A stretch of DNA of 64,000 nt from Prochlorococcus_E sp000760215. GTDB taxonomy: Bacteria > Cyanobacteriota > Cyanobacteriia > PCC-6307 > Cyanobiaceae. Positions 16,489 through 24,637 of the stretch are shown in pieces; position 1 is the first letter of the stretch, and each line of letters starts with the position of its first letter. The notes below the pieces were generated by a model, which did no database searches, was not told the DNA's origin, and saw only the letters and a program-made list of their open reading frames with translations. The DNA lies in the NCBI RefSeq assembly GCF_047303175.1, contig NZ_CP138945.1, one strand, 5' to 3'. A program made the translations under genes and the position numbers.

Positions 16489-16842
16489 ATGAATCAGAAA
16501 AATCCTAGTCAAATTTCTCCTGAGAAATTAAAAGAGTTTCTTAATGAAGCCTCTCCAAGCCTTAGTTTGGTAGATGTTAGAGAGAAAGAAGAATTGCTTA
16601 TTGCCCCATTTACCTACAAAGTTTTTCATTTGCCTTTAAGTGATTTTACTTCTTGGGCTAAAGATATTTCATACCAATTACCTATAGAGAAACCAGTTGT
16701 AGCTATATGCCACTCTGGAATCAGAAGTTTTAATTTTGGTATCTGGTTAATAGAACAAGATTCTCGATACCAAGTTTGGAACCTAGAGGGAGGGATAGAC
16801 TCTTGGAGTCAATCAATTGATCCTTCTGTGAAGCGCTATTAA
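16489..16842 (+). CDS. Rhodanese-like domain protein
   Basis: A 117-residue single rhodanese domain. LVDVREKEEL (about residues 27-36) and the active-site loop AICHSGIRSFNFGIWL (about 73-88) with its Cys are present, followed by VWNLEGGIDSW, the common end of the fold. Single-domain rhodaneses carry persulfide sulfur to or from enzymes; the partner here is unknown. It is convergent with trpB, with 23 bases between the stops. Confidence 0.9.
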   Translation: MNQKNPSQISPEKLKEFLNEASPSLSLVDVREKEELLIAPFTYKVFHLPLSDFTSWAKDISYQLPIEKPVVAICHSGIRSFNFGIWLIEQDSRYQVWNLEGGIDSWSQSIDPSVKRY

Positions 16843-16865
16843 TTAGCAGTTCTAAAAGAAAATCT

Positions 16866-18116
16866 TCAATTGGTTGAATTCAGCTTTTCTGCAACTGTAT
16901 TTACATCTTTATCACCACGTCCAGAGAGGTTAATAACAATTTCTATGCCTGCTGAAAGAGTGGGACAAAGCTTTTCCAGAAAAGCTAAAGCATGCGCTGT
17001 TTCTAGTGCTGGAATAATGCCTTCTTTTTTACTTAGTAGTTGAAGGGCGTCAAGAGCTTCTTTATCAGTGACAGCAGCATATTCAGCTCTGCCTATTTCT
17101 TTCAAATAGCTGTGCTCAGGACCAACTCCTGGATAATCGAGCCCAGCACTAATTGAATGAGCCTCCTTGACTTGCCCATCTGAGTCTTGCAGTAGAAGGC
17201 TCATTGACCCATGTAAGACCCCTATTCGTCCTTGGGTAATTGTTGCAGCATGATGTTTTGTATTGACTCCTTCCCCAGCAGCTTCGACTCCAATCATTCT
17301 TACTGACTTATCTTCTACAAAGGGGTGGAATAAACCCATTGCGTTTGATCCTCCTCCTACGCAAGCAAGGAGGATATCTGGTGAACGTCCAAATGCTTCA
17401 AGACATTGATCTTTTGTTTCTTCGCCAATTACTGCATGAAAATCTCTTACTAGCATTGGATAAGGATGGGGACCAGCGACTGATCCAAGAATGTAGTGTG
17501 TCGTTTCTACGTTGGTAACCCAATCTCGAATTGCTTCACTGGTGGCATCTTTTAATGTGGCTGTGCCGGCAGAGACTGGCTGAACTTTTGCGCCAAGTAA
17601 TTTCATACGGAATACATTTAAAGACTGTCTTCTCATATCTTCTTTACCCATGTAGATAACACAATCCAGTCCGAATCTTGCGCATACAGTTGCTGTTGCG
17701 ACACCATGTTGTCCAGCACCAGTTTCTGCGATAATTCTTTTTTTTCCCATCCTCATTGCTAACAAGGCTTGCCCTAGGGCATTGTTTATTTTATGAGCTC
17801 CTGTGTGATTTAAGTCTTCTCTCTTTAGCCAAATCCTTGGTCCGCCTTTTTTGTTTTGGTAATATTCGCTAAGTCTTTTCGCCTCATATAAAGGTGTTTG
17901 TCTACCTACATATGTTTTTAATAATAGAGAGAGTTCACTAGTAAAGGTTTCGTCTAGCCATGCTTCCTTTGCTTCTTTCTCTAGTTCAGTTAGAGCAGGA
18001 ATAAGTGTTTCAGGTACATATTGCCCTCCATAGCGTCCAAATCTTCCCAAGGGAGATGGGCGTTCACTTATATGAAGACTTTGATTTTTGATTTGAGAAG
18101 AAAATGTACTTTTCAC
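16866..18116 (-). CDS. trpB: Tryptophan synthase beta chain
   Basis: A 416-residue PLP enzyme that joins indole to serine. GRFGRYGGQYVPETL (about residues 24-38), the PLP lysine in HTGAHKINNALGQALLA (about 103-119), AETGAGQHGVATATVCA, the phosphate loop VGGGSNAMG, and the C-terminal NLSGRGDKD are all present. The start is GTG at 18116. It is immediately back to back with the SUI1-family gene, whose upstream Shine-Dalgarno-like tract overlaps the same region. trpA is not nearby, which is common in cyanobacteria where trp genes are scattered. Confidence 0.97.
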   Translation of the reverse strand: MKSTFSSQIKNQSLHISERPSPLGRFGRYGGQYVPETLIPALTELEKEAKEAWLDETFTSELSLLLKTYVGRQTPLYEAKRLSEYYQNKKGGPRIWLKREDLNHTGAHKINNALGQALLAMRMGKKRIIAETGAGQHGVATATVCARFGLDCVIYMGKEDMRRQSLNVFRMKLLGAKVQPVSAGTATLKDATSEAIRDWVTNVETTHYILGSVAGPHPYPMLVRDFHAVIGEETKDQCLEAFGRSPDILLACVGGGSNAMGLFHPFVEDKSVRMIGVEAAGEGVNTKHHAATITQGRIGVLHGSMSLLLQDSDGQVKEAHSISAGLDYPGVGPEHSYLKEIGRAEYAAVTDKEALDALQLLSKKEGIIPALETAHALAFLEKLCPTLSAGIEIVINLSGRGDKDVNTVAEKLNSTN

Positions 18117-18162
18117 CTTGTTAAGGAGGAATATATTTAATAGGTTAAAGACTTCGAAAAAA

Positions 18163-18486
18163 ATGCCTCAAGGGAATTGGCGAGAATTTGAAAATCTTGA
18201 AACTAATACTAATGTGGAAAGCTATTCAAATAGTCCGTTAAAGGGTGATAGGACAGTAAGAGTTCAAAGGACAAGAGTTGGAAAGAGTGGAAAGATGGTA
18301 ACTGTTATTAAAGGATTAGGTTTAAACCATGAAGATTCAAAAATCCTCTTAAAGAAACTGAAAACCAGATGTGGTTCTGGTGGAACCTTCAAAGAAGGCA
18401 TTATTGAGTTGCAAGGGGATCAGATTCAACAAGCAATTGAACTGCTCAAGAAAGAGGGGTTTCAACCAAAACAATCTGGTGGATAA
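18163..18486 (+). CDS. SUI1/YciH (eIF1-like) translation initiation factor homologue
   Basis: A 107-residue protein from the ATG at 18163 with a SUI1 domain in its C-terminal 80 residues (VGKSGKMVTVIKGLGL, then KILLKKLKTRCGSGGTFKEGIIELQGDQ). Bacterial YciH-type proteins resemble eIF1 and influence start-site or tRNA fidelity on the 30S subunit. The frame is open back to a TTG at 18118. A near-perfect AAGGAGG lies at 18122-18128, but it is 34 bases from the ATG and points to no standard start codon, so the true start is uncertain. It is divergent from trpB and followed after 73 bases by cysC. Confidence 0.85.
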   Translation: MPQGNWREFENLETNTNVESYSNSPLKGDRTVRVQRTRVGKSGKMVTVIKGLGLNHEDSKILLKKLKTRCGSGGTFKEGIIELQGDQIQQAIELLKKEGFQPKQSGG

Positions 18487-18559
18487 TTAACTCAAGGGTT
18501 AATTTATCCCGCTCCCATGTAAAAATTGTTATTGAAATACCTACAAATCATTAGAAAAA

Positions 18560-19162
18560 ATGACTGACAATGCTTCAAATATTGTTTGGCATAAAGCTTC
18601 AGTTGATCGTCAGTCTGTTGAAGGGCAAAAAGGTCATAAAAGTATAATCCTTTGGTTCACAGGCTTATCAGGGTCAGGGAAAAGTACGTTGGCAAATGCT
18701 GTGAATTCTTATTTATTTGAAAAGGGTTTTTCTACCTATGTTTTGGATGGCGACAATATTCGACATGGCTTATGCAAAGATTTGGGTTTTTCTGATGTTG
18801 ATAGGGAAGAAAATATTCGTCGCATTGGCGAAGTTTCAAAATTATTTCTTGATGCTGGAGTAATAGTTTTAACGGCTTTTGTTTCCCCTTTTCGAAGTGA
18901 TCGGGAAAAAGCTAAAAATTTGGTCAATCAAAACGATTTTCTTGAGATCTTTTGTGCTGCAAATTTAGATGTTTGCGAAAAACGAGATACAAAAGGACTT
19001 TATGCTAAAGCTAGGGCAGGACATATTAAAGATTTTACAGGAATTTCTAGTCCTTATGAGGCCCCTGAAAATCCAGATTTAATTATTGATACTGGAATCA
19101 AAGACTTAGAAGAATGTGTTGAGGTTGTTATTACTAAGTTAATTGAATTAAAAATTATTTGA
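18560..19162 (+). CDS. cysC: Adenylylsulfate (APS) kinase
   Basis: A 200-residue kinase that phosphorylates APS to PAPS in sulfate assimilation. The P-loop GLSGSGKSTLANAV (about residues 35-48) is followed by DGDNIRHGLCKDLGFSDVDREENIRRIGEV (about 60-89), the APS-binding stretch, and then KGLYAKARAGHIKDFTGISSPYEAPENPD. It is single-domain with no fused ATP sulfurylase, and no other sulfate gene adjoins. It is convergent with purE, 11 bases between the stops, and a probable terminator lies inside the purE 3' end. Confidence 0.95.
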   Translation: MTDNASNIVWHKASVDRQSVEGQKGHKSIILWFTGLSGSGKSTLANAVNSYLFEKGFSTYVLDGDNIRHGLCKDLGFSDVDREENIRRIGEVSKLFLDAGVIVLTAFVSPFRSDREKAKNLVNQNDFLEIFCAANLDVCEKRDTKGLYAKARAGHIKDFTGISSPYEAPENPDLIIDTGIKDLEECVEVVITKLIELKII

Positions 19163-19173
19163 TTCAACCTAAA

Positions 19174-19710
19174 TCACATCTGTGTTAAATAAGTTGATGC
19201 TCCCAAGCTATTTAGCTTGTTATCTTTTTTTATAACGTTATTTCTAAGATCATCTCTATATTTTAATATTTTAGATTTTAGTGATGGTATTGATGTGCTC
19301 AAGATTTGAGCTGCTAATAAACCAGCATTTAAACCACCGTTTATAGCTACTGTTGCAACTGGTATTCCAGCTGGCATTTGAACAATTGAATATAAGGAAT
19401 CAATTCCTTTTAATGCTTTTGATTCTATTGGTACTCCAATAACTGGGAGGCTTGTAATCGATGCGATCATTCCTGGTAAATGGGCTGCTCCACCAGCTCC
19501 AGCAATAATAACTTTTAGACCTTTGTCTTCTGCTTGGTTAGCAAAATCAACCATACGAATAGGAGTTCTATGGGCTGAAAGAATCCTAGTCTCTACTTTT
19601 AGGCTAAACCCCTCTAAAAGCTTAATTGCTGGTTCTAGAGAAGGTAGATCTGAATCACTACCCATCACTACAGCGACTATCATTGATTGATCAGCATCTG
19701 CTGAAATCAC
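19174..19710 (-). CDS. purE: N5-carboxyaminoimidazole ribonucleotide mutase (PurE)
   Basis: A 178-residue enzyme that converts N5-CAIR to CAIR in purine synthesis. Family signatures are VVMGSDSDLPSLEPA (about residues 14-28) and RILSAHRTPIRMVDFA with the catalytic His, followed by IIAGAGGAAHLPGMIASITSLPVIGVP (about 69-95). A polar tail of about 20 residues after position 155 is not part of the conserved fold. It is divergent from nagA with an 80-bp gap and convergent with cysC. Confidence 0.96.
   Translation of the reverse strand: MISADADQSMIVAVVMGSDSDLPSLEPAIKLLEGFSLKVETRILSAHRTPIRMVDFANQAEDKGLKVIIAGAGGAAHLPGMIASITSLPVIGVPIESKALKGIDSLYSIVQMPAGIPVATVAINGGLNAGLLAAQILSTSIPSLKSKILKYRDDLRNNVIKKDNKLNSLGASTYLTQM
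19204..19231 (+). terminator. Candidate rho-independent terminator of cysC inside the purE 3' end
   Basis: CAAGC (19204-19208) and GCTTG (19215-19219) pair across TATTTA, and a T-rich tract with seven consecutive T (from 19225) follows on the plus strand. It lies 42 bases after the cysC stop and within the convergent purE coding region, as expected in a genome with no room between genes. The stem is short. Confidence 0.4.
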
Positions 19711-19790
19711 TTTATTATTAAGCAGGGTTCAATATTAATAATGACGAGAATCTCGAAACTCTGCATAGGCTATTAAAAGAATCTACTTAA

Positions 19791-20948
19791 ATGCGTAATC
19801 TCATTAATGTTCAGATACCAGATCCACATTTTTTCTCTTTGAAGGAAAAATTGTGGTCGATTCAGATTGATGAGAATGACCACATTCTTTCTTTGAATCC
19901 AATGCAAAGTGAAATATCCGAAATTGGAGAAGATTGGGCTGGTGATTGGCTAAGTCCACGAGGTATAGATCTTCAAATCAATGGGGGGCTTGGACTAGCA
20001 TTTACTGATTTAGACTTTAAACAATTACCCAAGTTAAATGAATTCTTGAATTTACTTTGGAGAGATGGAATAGAAGCTATTTCACCAACATTAGTAAGCT
20101 GCAGTATTGAATCTTTAAGAAGATCTCTAGCGGTTATACAATTAGCTCGAAAGGAAACTTGTATTAATAGATCAAAACTACTGGGAGCTCACCTTGAGGG
20201 GCCTTTTTTATCAATGAATTATCAAGGGGCTCATAATCATAATCACTTTTGTTTGCCAAGTTTATCGGCTTTAGATAAAAGGATTAATGGCTTTGAACGA
20301 GAAATTGCTTTGGTAACGATGGCTCCTGAATTACCAGGCTCTTCAGAAGTTATTAAAAGATTGAATGATCTTGGAATTCTTGTCTCTTTAGGCCATTCAT
20401 CAGCTAATTCGAATATCTGTAGATCTTCTTTTGATTTAGGAATAAGCATGATTACTCATGCTTTTAATGCTATGCCAGGACTTCATCATAGAGATCCAGG
20501 CCCAGTAGGTGAAGCAATATCTCATGGCCAGATTTCAATGGGACTTATTGCTGATGGAATCCATGTACATCCAAATATGGTAATTATTCTTCAAAAGTTA
20601 GCTAGAGATAGCCTGTTCTTGGTTAGTGATGCTTTATCTCCTTATGGATTGGAAGCAAAACAATATCAGTGGGATCAAAGATTAGTATTTATTGATGAAG
20701 GGGTTTGTAGATTAGATGATGGCACTTTGGCTGGAACAACTCTTTCTTTATTAGAGGGTTGTAAACGACTTGCCAAGTGGACCAAAGATCCTTCTTTTGC
20801 TATTTGGGCAGCCACAGTCTCCCCTAGACATGTATTAGAAAAAGGAAAAGGCATTAAAGAATTTTTTGTTGGCCATTCTTTGGAAAAATTTTTGAGATGG
20901 AATTTAAATTTTGATTCTTATTCTCTTAATTGGAAATCAGCTAAGTAG
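19791..20948 (+). CDS. nagA: N-acetylglucosamine-6-phosphate deacetylase
   Basis: A 385-residue amidohydrolase that removes acetate from GlcNAc-6-phosphate. Diagnostic segments are GAHLEGPFLSMNYQGAHN (about residues 125-142, metal Glu), LGHSSAN (about 202), THAFNAMPGLHHRDPGPVG (metal His and substrate loop, about 223-241) and LVSDALSPYG with the catalytic Asp (about 280). No nagB, chitinase or sugar transporter adjoins, so recycling of cell-wall amino sugars is as likely as use of external chitin. It precedes chlM by 28 bases on the same strand. Confidence 0.9.
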   Translation: MRNLINVQIPDPHFFSLKEKLWSIQIDENDHILSLNPMQSEISEIGEDWAGDWLSPRGIDLQINGGLGLAFTDLDFKQLPKLNEFLNLLWRDGIEAISPTLVSCSIESLRRSLAVIQLARKETCINRSKLLGAHLEGPFLSMNYQGAHNHNHFCLPSLSALDKRINGFEREIALVTMAPELPGSSEVIKRLNDLGILVSLGHSSANSNICRSSFDLGISMITHAFNAMPGLHHRDPGPVGEAISHGQISMGLIADGIHVHPNMVIILQKLARDSLFLVSDALSPYGLEAKQYQWDQRLVFIDEGVCRLDDGTLAGTTLSLLEGCKRLAKWTKDPSFAIWAATVSPRHVLEKGKGIKEFFVGHSLEKFLRWNLNFDSYSLNWKSAK

Positions 20949-20976
20949 TATTCTTCGTTTATTAATGATTATTTAA

Positions 20977-21690
20977 ATGAACGAGAAAGGTCTAAACAAA
21001 TTAAAGCAGTCTGAGAAGGCTGAAGTCTTAGATTACTTTAATGGGACTGGTTTTGAAAGATGGAATCGGATTTATAGCAATAGTGATGAAGTCAATAAGG
21101 TTCAGAGGAATATTCGGCTAGGTCACCAAAAAACGGTTGATGATGTGTTGTCTTGGATTCAAGAAAATGAAGGGATTAGAAAAATGAGTTTTTGTGATGC
21201 TGGATGTGGTGTTGGGAGTCTTACTTTGCCTCTGATATCAATGGGAGCAGCTTCTGTTTTTGCTAGTGACATTTCTGACGCAATGGTTAAAGAAACTAAG
21301 CGCAGAGCCGAAATCGATGGACTAAATTTAGATAGAGTGACTTTTCATACTTCTGATTTAGAGAATTTGGAGGGTTCATTCCATACAGTAATCTGCTTGG
21401 ATGTATTTATTCATTATCCACAAATTGCAGCAGAAGAAATGGTTCGTCATTTATGTGATATGAGTGAAAAAAGATTGATTGTAAGCTTTGCTCCATATAC
21501 GCCTTTCTTGGCTTTGTTGAAATTAATAGGCCAATTTTTCCCAGGGCCAAGCAAAACTACTCGTGCTTATATACTTAAAGAAAAAGGAATAGTAAACTCT
21601 GCATTGAAATGTGGTTTCAAGATTAAGCGCAGAAAATTAAATCAAGCACCTTTTTATTTTTCACAATTAATAGAATTTGAAAGGGTATAG
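20977..21690 (+). CDS. chlM: Magnesium-protoporphyrin IX methyltransferase
   Basis: A 237-residue SAM-dependent enzyme that methylates Mg-protoporphyrin IX on the path to chlorophyll. It has the N-terminal YFNGTGFERWNRIYSNSDEVNKVQ (about residues 20-43), typical of ChlM/BchM. SAM motif I is FCDAGCGVGSLTLPL (about 72-86), then ASDISDAMVKE and VICLDVFIHYPQ. The C-terminal RRKLNQAPFYFSQLIEF is also conserved. The start ATG follows nagA closely, so co-transcription is possible. It is convergent with the response regulator gene, 27 bases apart. Confidence 0.95.
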   Translation: MNEKGLNKLKQSEKAEVLDYFNGTGFERWNRIYSNSDEVNKVQRNIRLGHQKTVDDVLSWIQENEGIRKMSFCDAGCGVGSLTLPLISMGAASVFASDISDAMVKETKRRAEIDGLNLDRVTFHTSDLENLEGSFHTVICLDVFIHYPQIAAEEMVRHLCDMSEKRLIVSFAPYTPFLALLKLIGQFFPGPSKTTRAYILKEKGIVNSALKCGFKIKRRKLNQAPFYFSQLIEFERV

Positions 21691-21717
21691 TTTAGTTGCT
21701 GATTAACGACAAAGATA

Positions 21718-22446
21718 TTATGTAACTAAATGATTTTCTAGAGCATATCTAACCAGCTCTGTTCTACTAGAAGTTCCAGTTTTAATAAATAGACGACTTA
21801 CGTATTTTTCTACATTTCGAATAGATGTTTCTAGTTGTCTTGCAATTTCTTTATTCATTAAACCTTCTGCTACTAGCTGAAGAACGCTTGCTTCCCTGGG
21901 AGTAAAATTTGGAATAATCAGATCCTTCCTTGAAGAATTAGTATCATTTTGAGTCAGCATCGACTTGATTTCAGTAATTTGTTTGGCCATTTGCCCAACA
22001 TCTGTATCAGCAAAACGAGCTGCCTCAGCCAATAATCTTTCTTGACGCCTAACGACATTTTTGACTCTCGCTATTAATTCATCAGGATCAAATGGTTTCG
22101 AAATATAGTCATCTACTCCTGCTTGATATCCTTGAGTGCGATCTAAGGTCATTCCTTTGGCTGTGAGGAAAATTACTGGTGTTCCCCCCAACCGTTCATC
22201 TTCACGAAGTTTTTTTAATAAGTCGTATCCGTCATATCTAGGCATCATTACATCAGTAAGGACAACATCAGGCATCATTTGTTTTGCTTTTTGTAAGCCA
22301 TCTTCGCCATCTATTGCAGTTTGAACTTCAAAACCTTCGTCTTCTAAGTAGGCTTTTACAGCAGTTCTAATCCCAGGTTCATCATCTACTAGTAAGACGC
22401 GAGCTTTTTGCTGATCTTCTAGAGTTGACACTTGTTGTTCATTCAT
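21718..22446 (-). CDS. NarL/LuxR-type response regulator, Rre1/Ycf29-like
   Basis: A two-component response regulator of 242 residues from the ATG at 22446. The receiver domain (about residues 15-135) has the acidic pair DDE in LLVDDEPG, the phospho-Asp in VVLTDVMMP and the Lys in YISKPFDPDE. A helical linker leads to a LuxR helix-turn-helix (TPREASVLQLVAEGLMNKEIARQLETSIRNVEKYV, about 182-216). This layout matches the conserved cyanobacterial Rre1 (plastid Ycf29), partner of the Hik2 kinase in salt, heat and plastoquinone-redox responses. The frame extends to 22527 but those 27 residues are atypical. No histidine kinase adjoins. Subgroup assignment is by recognition. Confidence 0.85.
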   Translation of the reverse strand: MNEQQVSTLEDQQKARVLLVDDEPGIRTAVKAYLEDEGFEVQTAIDGEDGLQKAKQMMPDVVLTDVMMPRYDGYDLLKKLREDERLGGTPVIFLTAKGMTLDRTQGYQAGVDDYISKPFDPDELIARVKNVVRRQERLLAEAARFADTDVGQMAKQITEIKSMLTQNDTNSSRKDLIIPNFTPREASVLQLVAEGLMNKEIARQLETSIRNVEKYVSRLFIKTGTSSRTELVRYALENHLVT

Positions 22447-22530
22447 GAAATTTAGTTTTGGGAGGTTTAGGACTTTTAAAGCAATATCATCCAGGATATT
22501 GGTGTTTGAGAGACTTTTACGAATCATTTA

Positions 22531-23679
22531 ATGAAGACAACCCCTCTTGACTTTGATTACCAATCAACCACCCCTTGTGATAACAAGGTTCTTGAGGCAA
22601 TGTTTCCTTATTGGAATCAGGATTGGGGTAATCCTTCTAGTCGTAACAATCGAATTAGCATTAAGGCTTCAGCTGCCATCAGTTTGGCACGTGAACAATT
22701 AGCAGACTTGCTGAAAATCTCTCCCAAAAGATTGATTTTCACTAGTGGAGCGACGGAAGCAAATAATTTAGCTTTGCTTGGCCATGCAAGGGCAAAGGCG
22801 CGTCAGAATGGTTTTCCTGGTCATTTAATTACACTTTCAACTGAGCATAATTCTGTAATTGCACCAATTAGACAACTTAGAAAAGAAGGGTTTCATATTA
22901 CAGAGTTAACCCCAGACTTAGACGGAATTATTTCTTTGGAAAGCTTAAAAGACTCATTTTTAGAAGATACTTTATTAGTAAGTGTAATGATTGCAAATAA
23001 TGAAATAGGTGTTGTACAACCTATTTCTGAAATTGCTTCTCTATGTAATCAACGTGGGGTTGCTTTTCATTCTGATATGTCACAAGGCTTTGGAAACTTA
23101 ACTATTGATTTTAGTAATATAGGAATTGATCTAATGAGTTTTAGTGGTCATAAAATATACGGCCCTAAAGGCATTGGTTTATTAGTTGTAGGAGAAGATT
23201 GCATTATCGAACCTTTGCAATGGGGAGGTGATCAAGAGAATGGTTTAAGAGCTGGTACCCTTCCTGTACCTTTGATTGTTGGCTTTGTAAAAGCAGCTGA
23301 AATTGCTAATCAAAACCAATCTTTTTATGCAAAGAACATAAAAGATATGCGAAATGAATTATGGCAAGGCTTGAATCAAAAAATTCCTGACTTAATACTT
23401 AATGGCTCTTTGGAAAAGCGACTTCCTAATAATTTGAATTTTACAGTAAAAGGAGTTATTGGCAGTAAATTACATAAACAGTTGCGACCTTTTATCTCTT
23501 GCAGCAGTGGTTCTGCATGCAGCAATGGTGCTCCTTCCCATGTTCTTTTATCAATTGGAAGAAGCACACAAGAAGCTGAAGCTTCATTGCGTCTTAGTTT
23601 AGGTCGCGCAACAAATTTCGATGAGGTGGATATTGCTATCAATATTATTTCAAAGGTTGTGTATCAGTTAAGAGGCTAA
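22531..23679 (+). CDS. Cysteine desulfurase (NifS/IscS-like)
   Basis: A 382-residue PLP enzyme that strips sulfur from cysteine as a persulfide for Fe-S clusters and thio-modifications. Visible parts are DFDYQSTTPCD, IFTSGATEANNLAL (about residues 69-82), STEHNSVIAPIR (substrate His, about 109), the PLP lysine in SFSGHKIYGPKGIG (about 203-216) and the active-site cysteine loop SCSSGSACSNGAPSH (about 326-340). The usual HTDAVQ is HSDMSQ here but keeps the Asp and Gln. It may be a second desulfurase rather than the main SufS, because no suf gene adjoins. It is divergent from the response regulator and overlaps the rsmH 3' end. Confidence 0.9.
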   Translation: MKTTPLDFDYQSTTPCDNKVLEAMFPYWNQDWGNPSSRNNRISIKASAAISLAREQLADLLKISPKRLIFTSGATEANNLALLGHARAKARQNGFPGHLITLSTEHNSVIAPIRQLRKEGFHITELTPDLDGIISLESLKDSFLEDTLLVSVMIANNEIGVVQPISEIASLCNQRGVAFHSDMSQGFGNLTIDFSNIGIDLMSFSGHKIYGPKGIGLLVVGEDCIIEPLQWGGDQENGLRAGTLPVPLIVGFVKAAEIANQNQSFYAKNIKDMRNELWQGLNQKIPDLILNGSLEKRLPNNLNFTVKGVIGSKLHKQLRPFISCSSGSACSNGAPSHVLLSIGRSTQEAEASLRLSLGRATNFDEVDIAINIISKVVYQLRG

Positions 23680-24594
23680 TATTTTAGGTTGCTTTTTGAT
23701 AGCTAATCTGAACTTTGCGCTTCTACTTCGTGGGTTGATTGACTTTTCATCAGAGCTTGCAGTAATTGGTTTGCGAGTGATTCTTTCTAGACGTTCATCA
23801 TTAATAAAAGAATGTTTAACTAATCTGTCTTCTAAAGAATGAAAACTAATGATCCCAAAACCTCCACCAGGTAGTAGCCAGTTTGGAGCATTTTTTAGAA
23901 GGGTTTCAAGATTTTCTAATTCATTATTAATAGCAATACGTAAAGCTTGAAAGGTTCTGGTTGCAGGATGAATTCGCCCATTTCGCATTTTAGGTGGGTA
24001 GCAACTTGCTATTGCATATGCAAGCGAGGCAGTACCTTCATAAGAACCTTTTCTTGATAAATCATTCTTTATTCGCTTTGCTATGCGCCTTGAGAATCTT
24101 TCTTCACCATATTTATAGATTAAATCTGCTAATGCTTTTTCATCAGTTTGTTCTATTAAATCTTGCGCTTTGATTCCTTTTTCAGGATTCATGCGCATAT
24201 CTAGTGGTCCATCTAGGCGAAAACTAAACCCTCTAGATGCTTGATCAATTTGTGGACTGCTGACACCTAGATCAGCCAAAATAAACGATACTTTTTCTTC
24301 AGAAAAAAAATCTGCAAAGTTTGATGAAATAATTTTTACCCTTGAATCAAATTTCAGTAGCTTTTTTGATGCAGCAGTTATGGCAGTTGGGTCTTGATCT
24401 AGGCCGATTATGTGAAGATTTGGAAATTTTTCTAGGATTAAGCTGGCATGCCCTCCCCCCCCCAGAGTTGCATCAATAACCTTGCTTTTATTGAGTAGGC
24501 TTGCAGGGAGTTGGCGAATTGCTTCAATTATTTCTTTAGATAGTACAGGTGTGTGTTTGAATTTTGATTTGACCAAGTTGGATTCTTCTTTCAT
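23668..24594 (-). CDS. rsmH: 16S rRNA (cytosine-1402-N4)-methyltransferase
   Basis: A 308-residue SAM-dependent enzyme (formerly MraW) that methylates C1402 in the ribosomal P site. It opens with HTPVLSKEIIEAI and then VIDATLGGGGHASLIL (SAM motif, about residues 38-53). FILADLGVSSPQIDQASRGFSFRLDGPLDMRMNP (about 105-138) is the family hallmark. RTFQALRIAINNELENLE and GIISFHSLEDRLVKH complete it. It overlaps the convergent desulfurase gene by 12 bp and is divergent from ndhH, with a 43-bp gap. Confidence 0.97.
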   Translation of the reverse strand: MKEESNLVKSKFKHTPVLSKEIIEAIRQLPASLLNKSKVIDATLGGGGHASLILEKFPNLHIIGLDQDPTAITAASKKLLKFDSRVKIISSNFADFFSEEKVSFILADLGVSSPQIDQASRGFSFRLDGPLDMRMNPEKGIKAQDLIEQTDEKALADLIYKYGEERFSRRIAKRIKNDLSRKGSYEGTASLAYAIASCYPPKMRNGRIHPATRTFQALRIAINNELENLETLLKNAPNWLLPGGGFGIISFHSLEDRLVKHSFINDERLERITRKPITASSDEKSINPRSRSAKFRLAIKKQPKILAS

Positions 24595-24637
24595 GACTAC
24601 TTCCTAATATCTAAGTATCTATTAAAAATTTCGCCAC

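Noticed and set aside
19745..19755. CGAGA-A-TCTCG palindrome upstream of nagA
   Set aside because: An 11-base element with 5-bp arms and a single-base centre is too short to separate from chance and has no nearby partner site.
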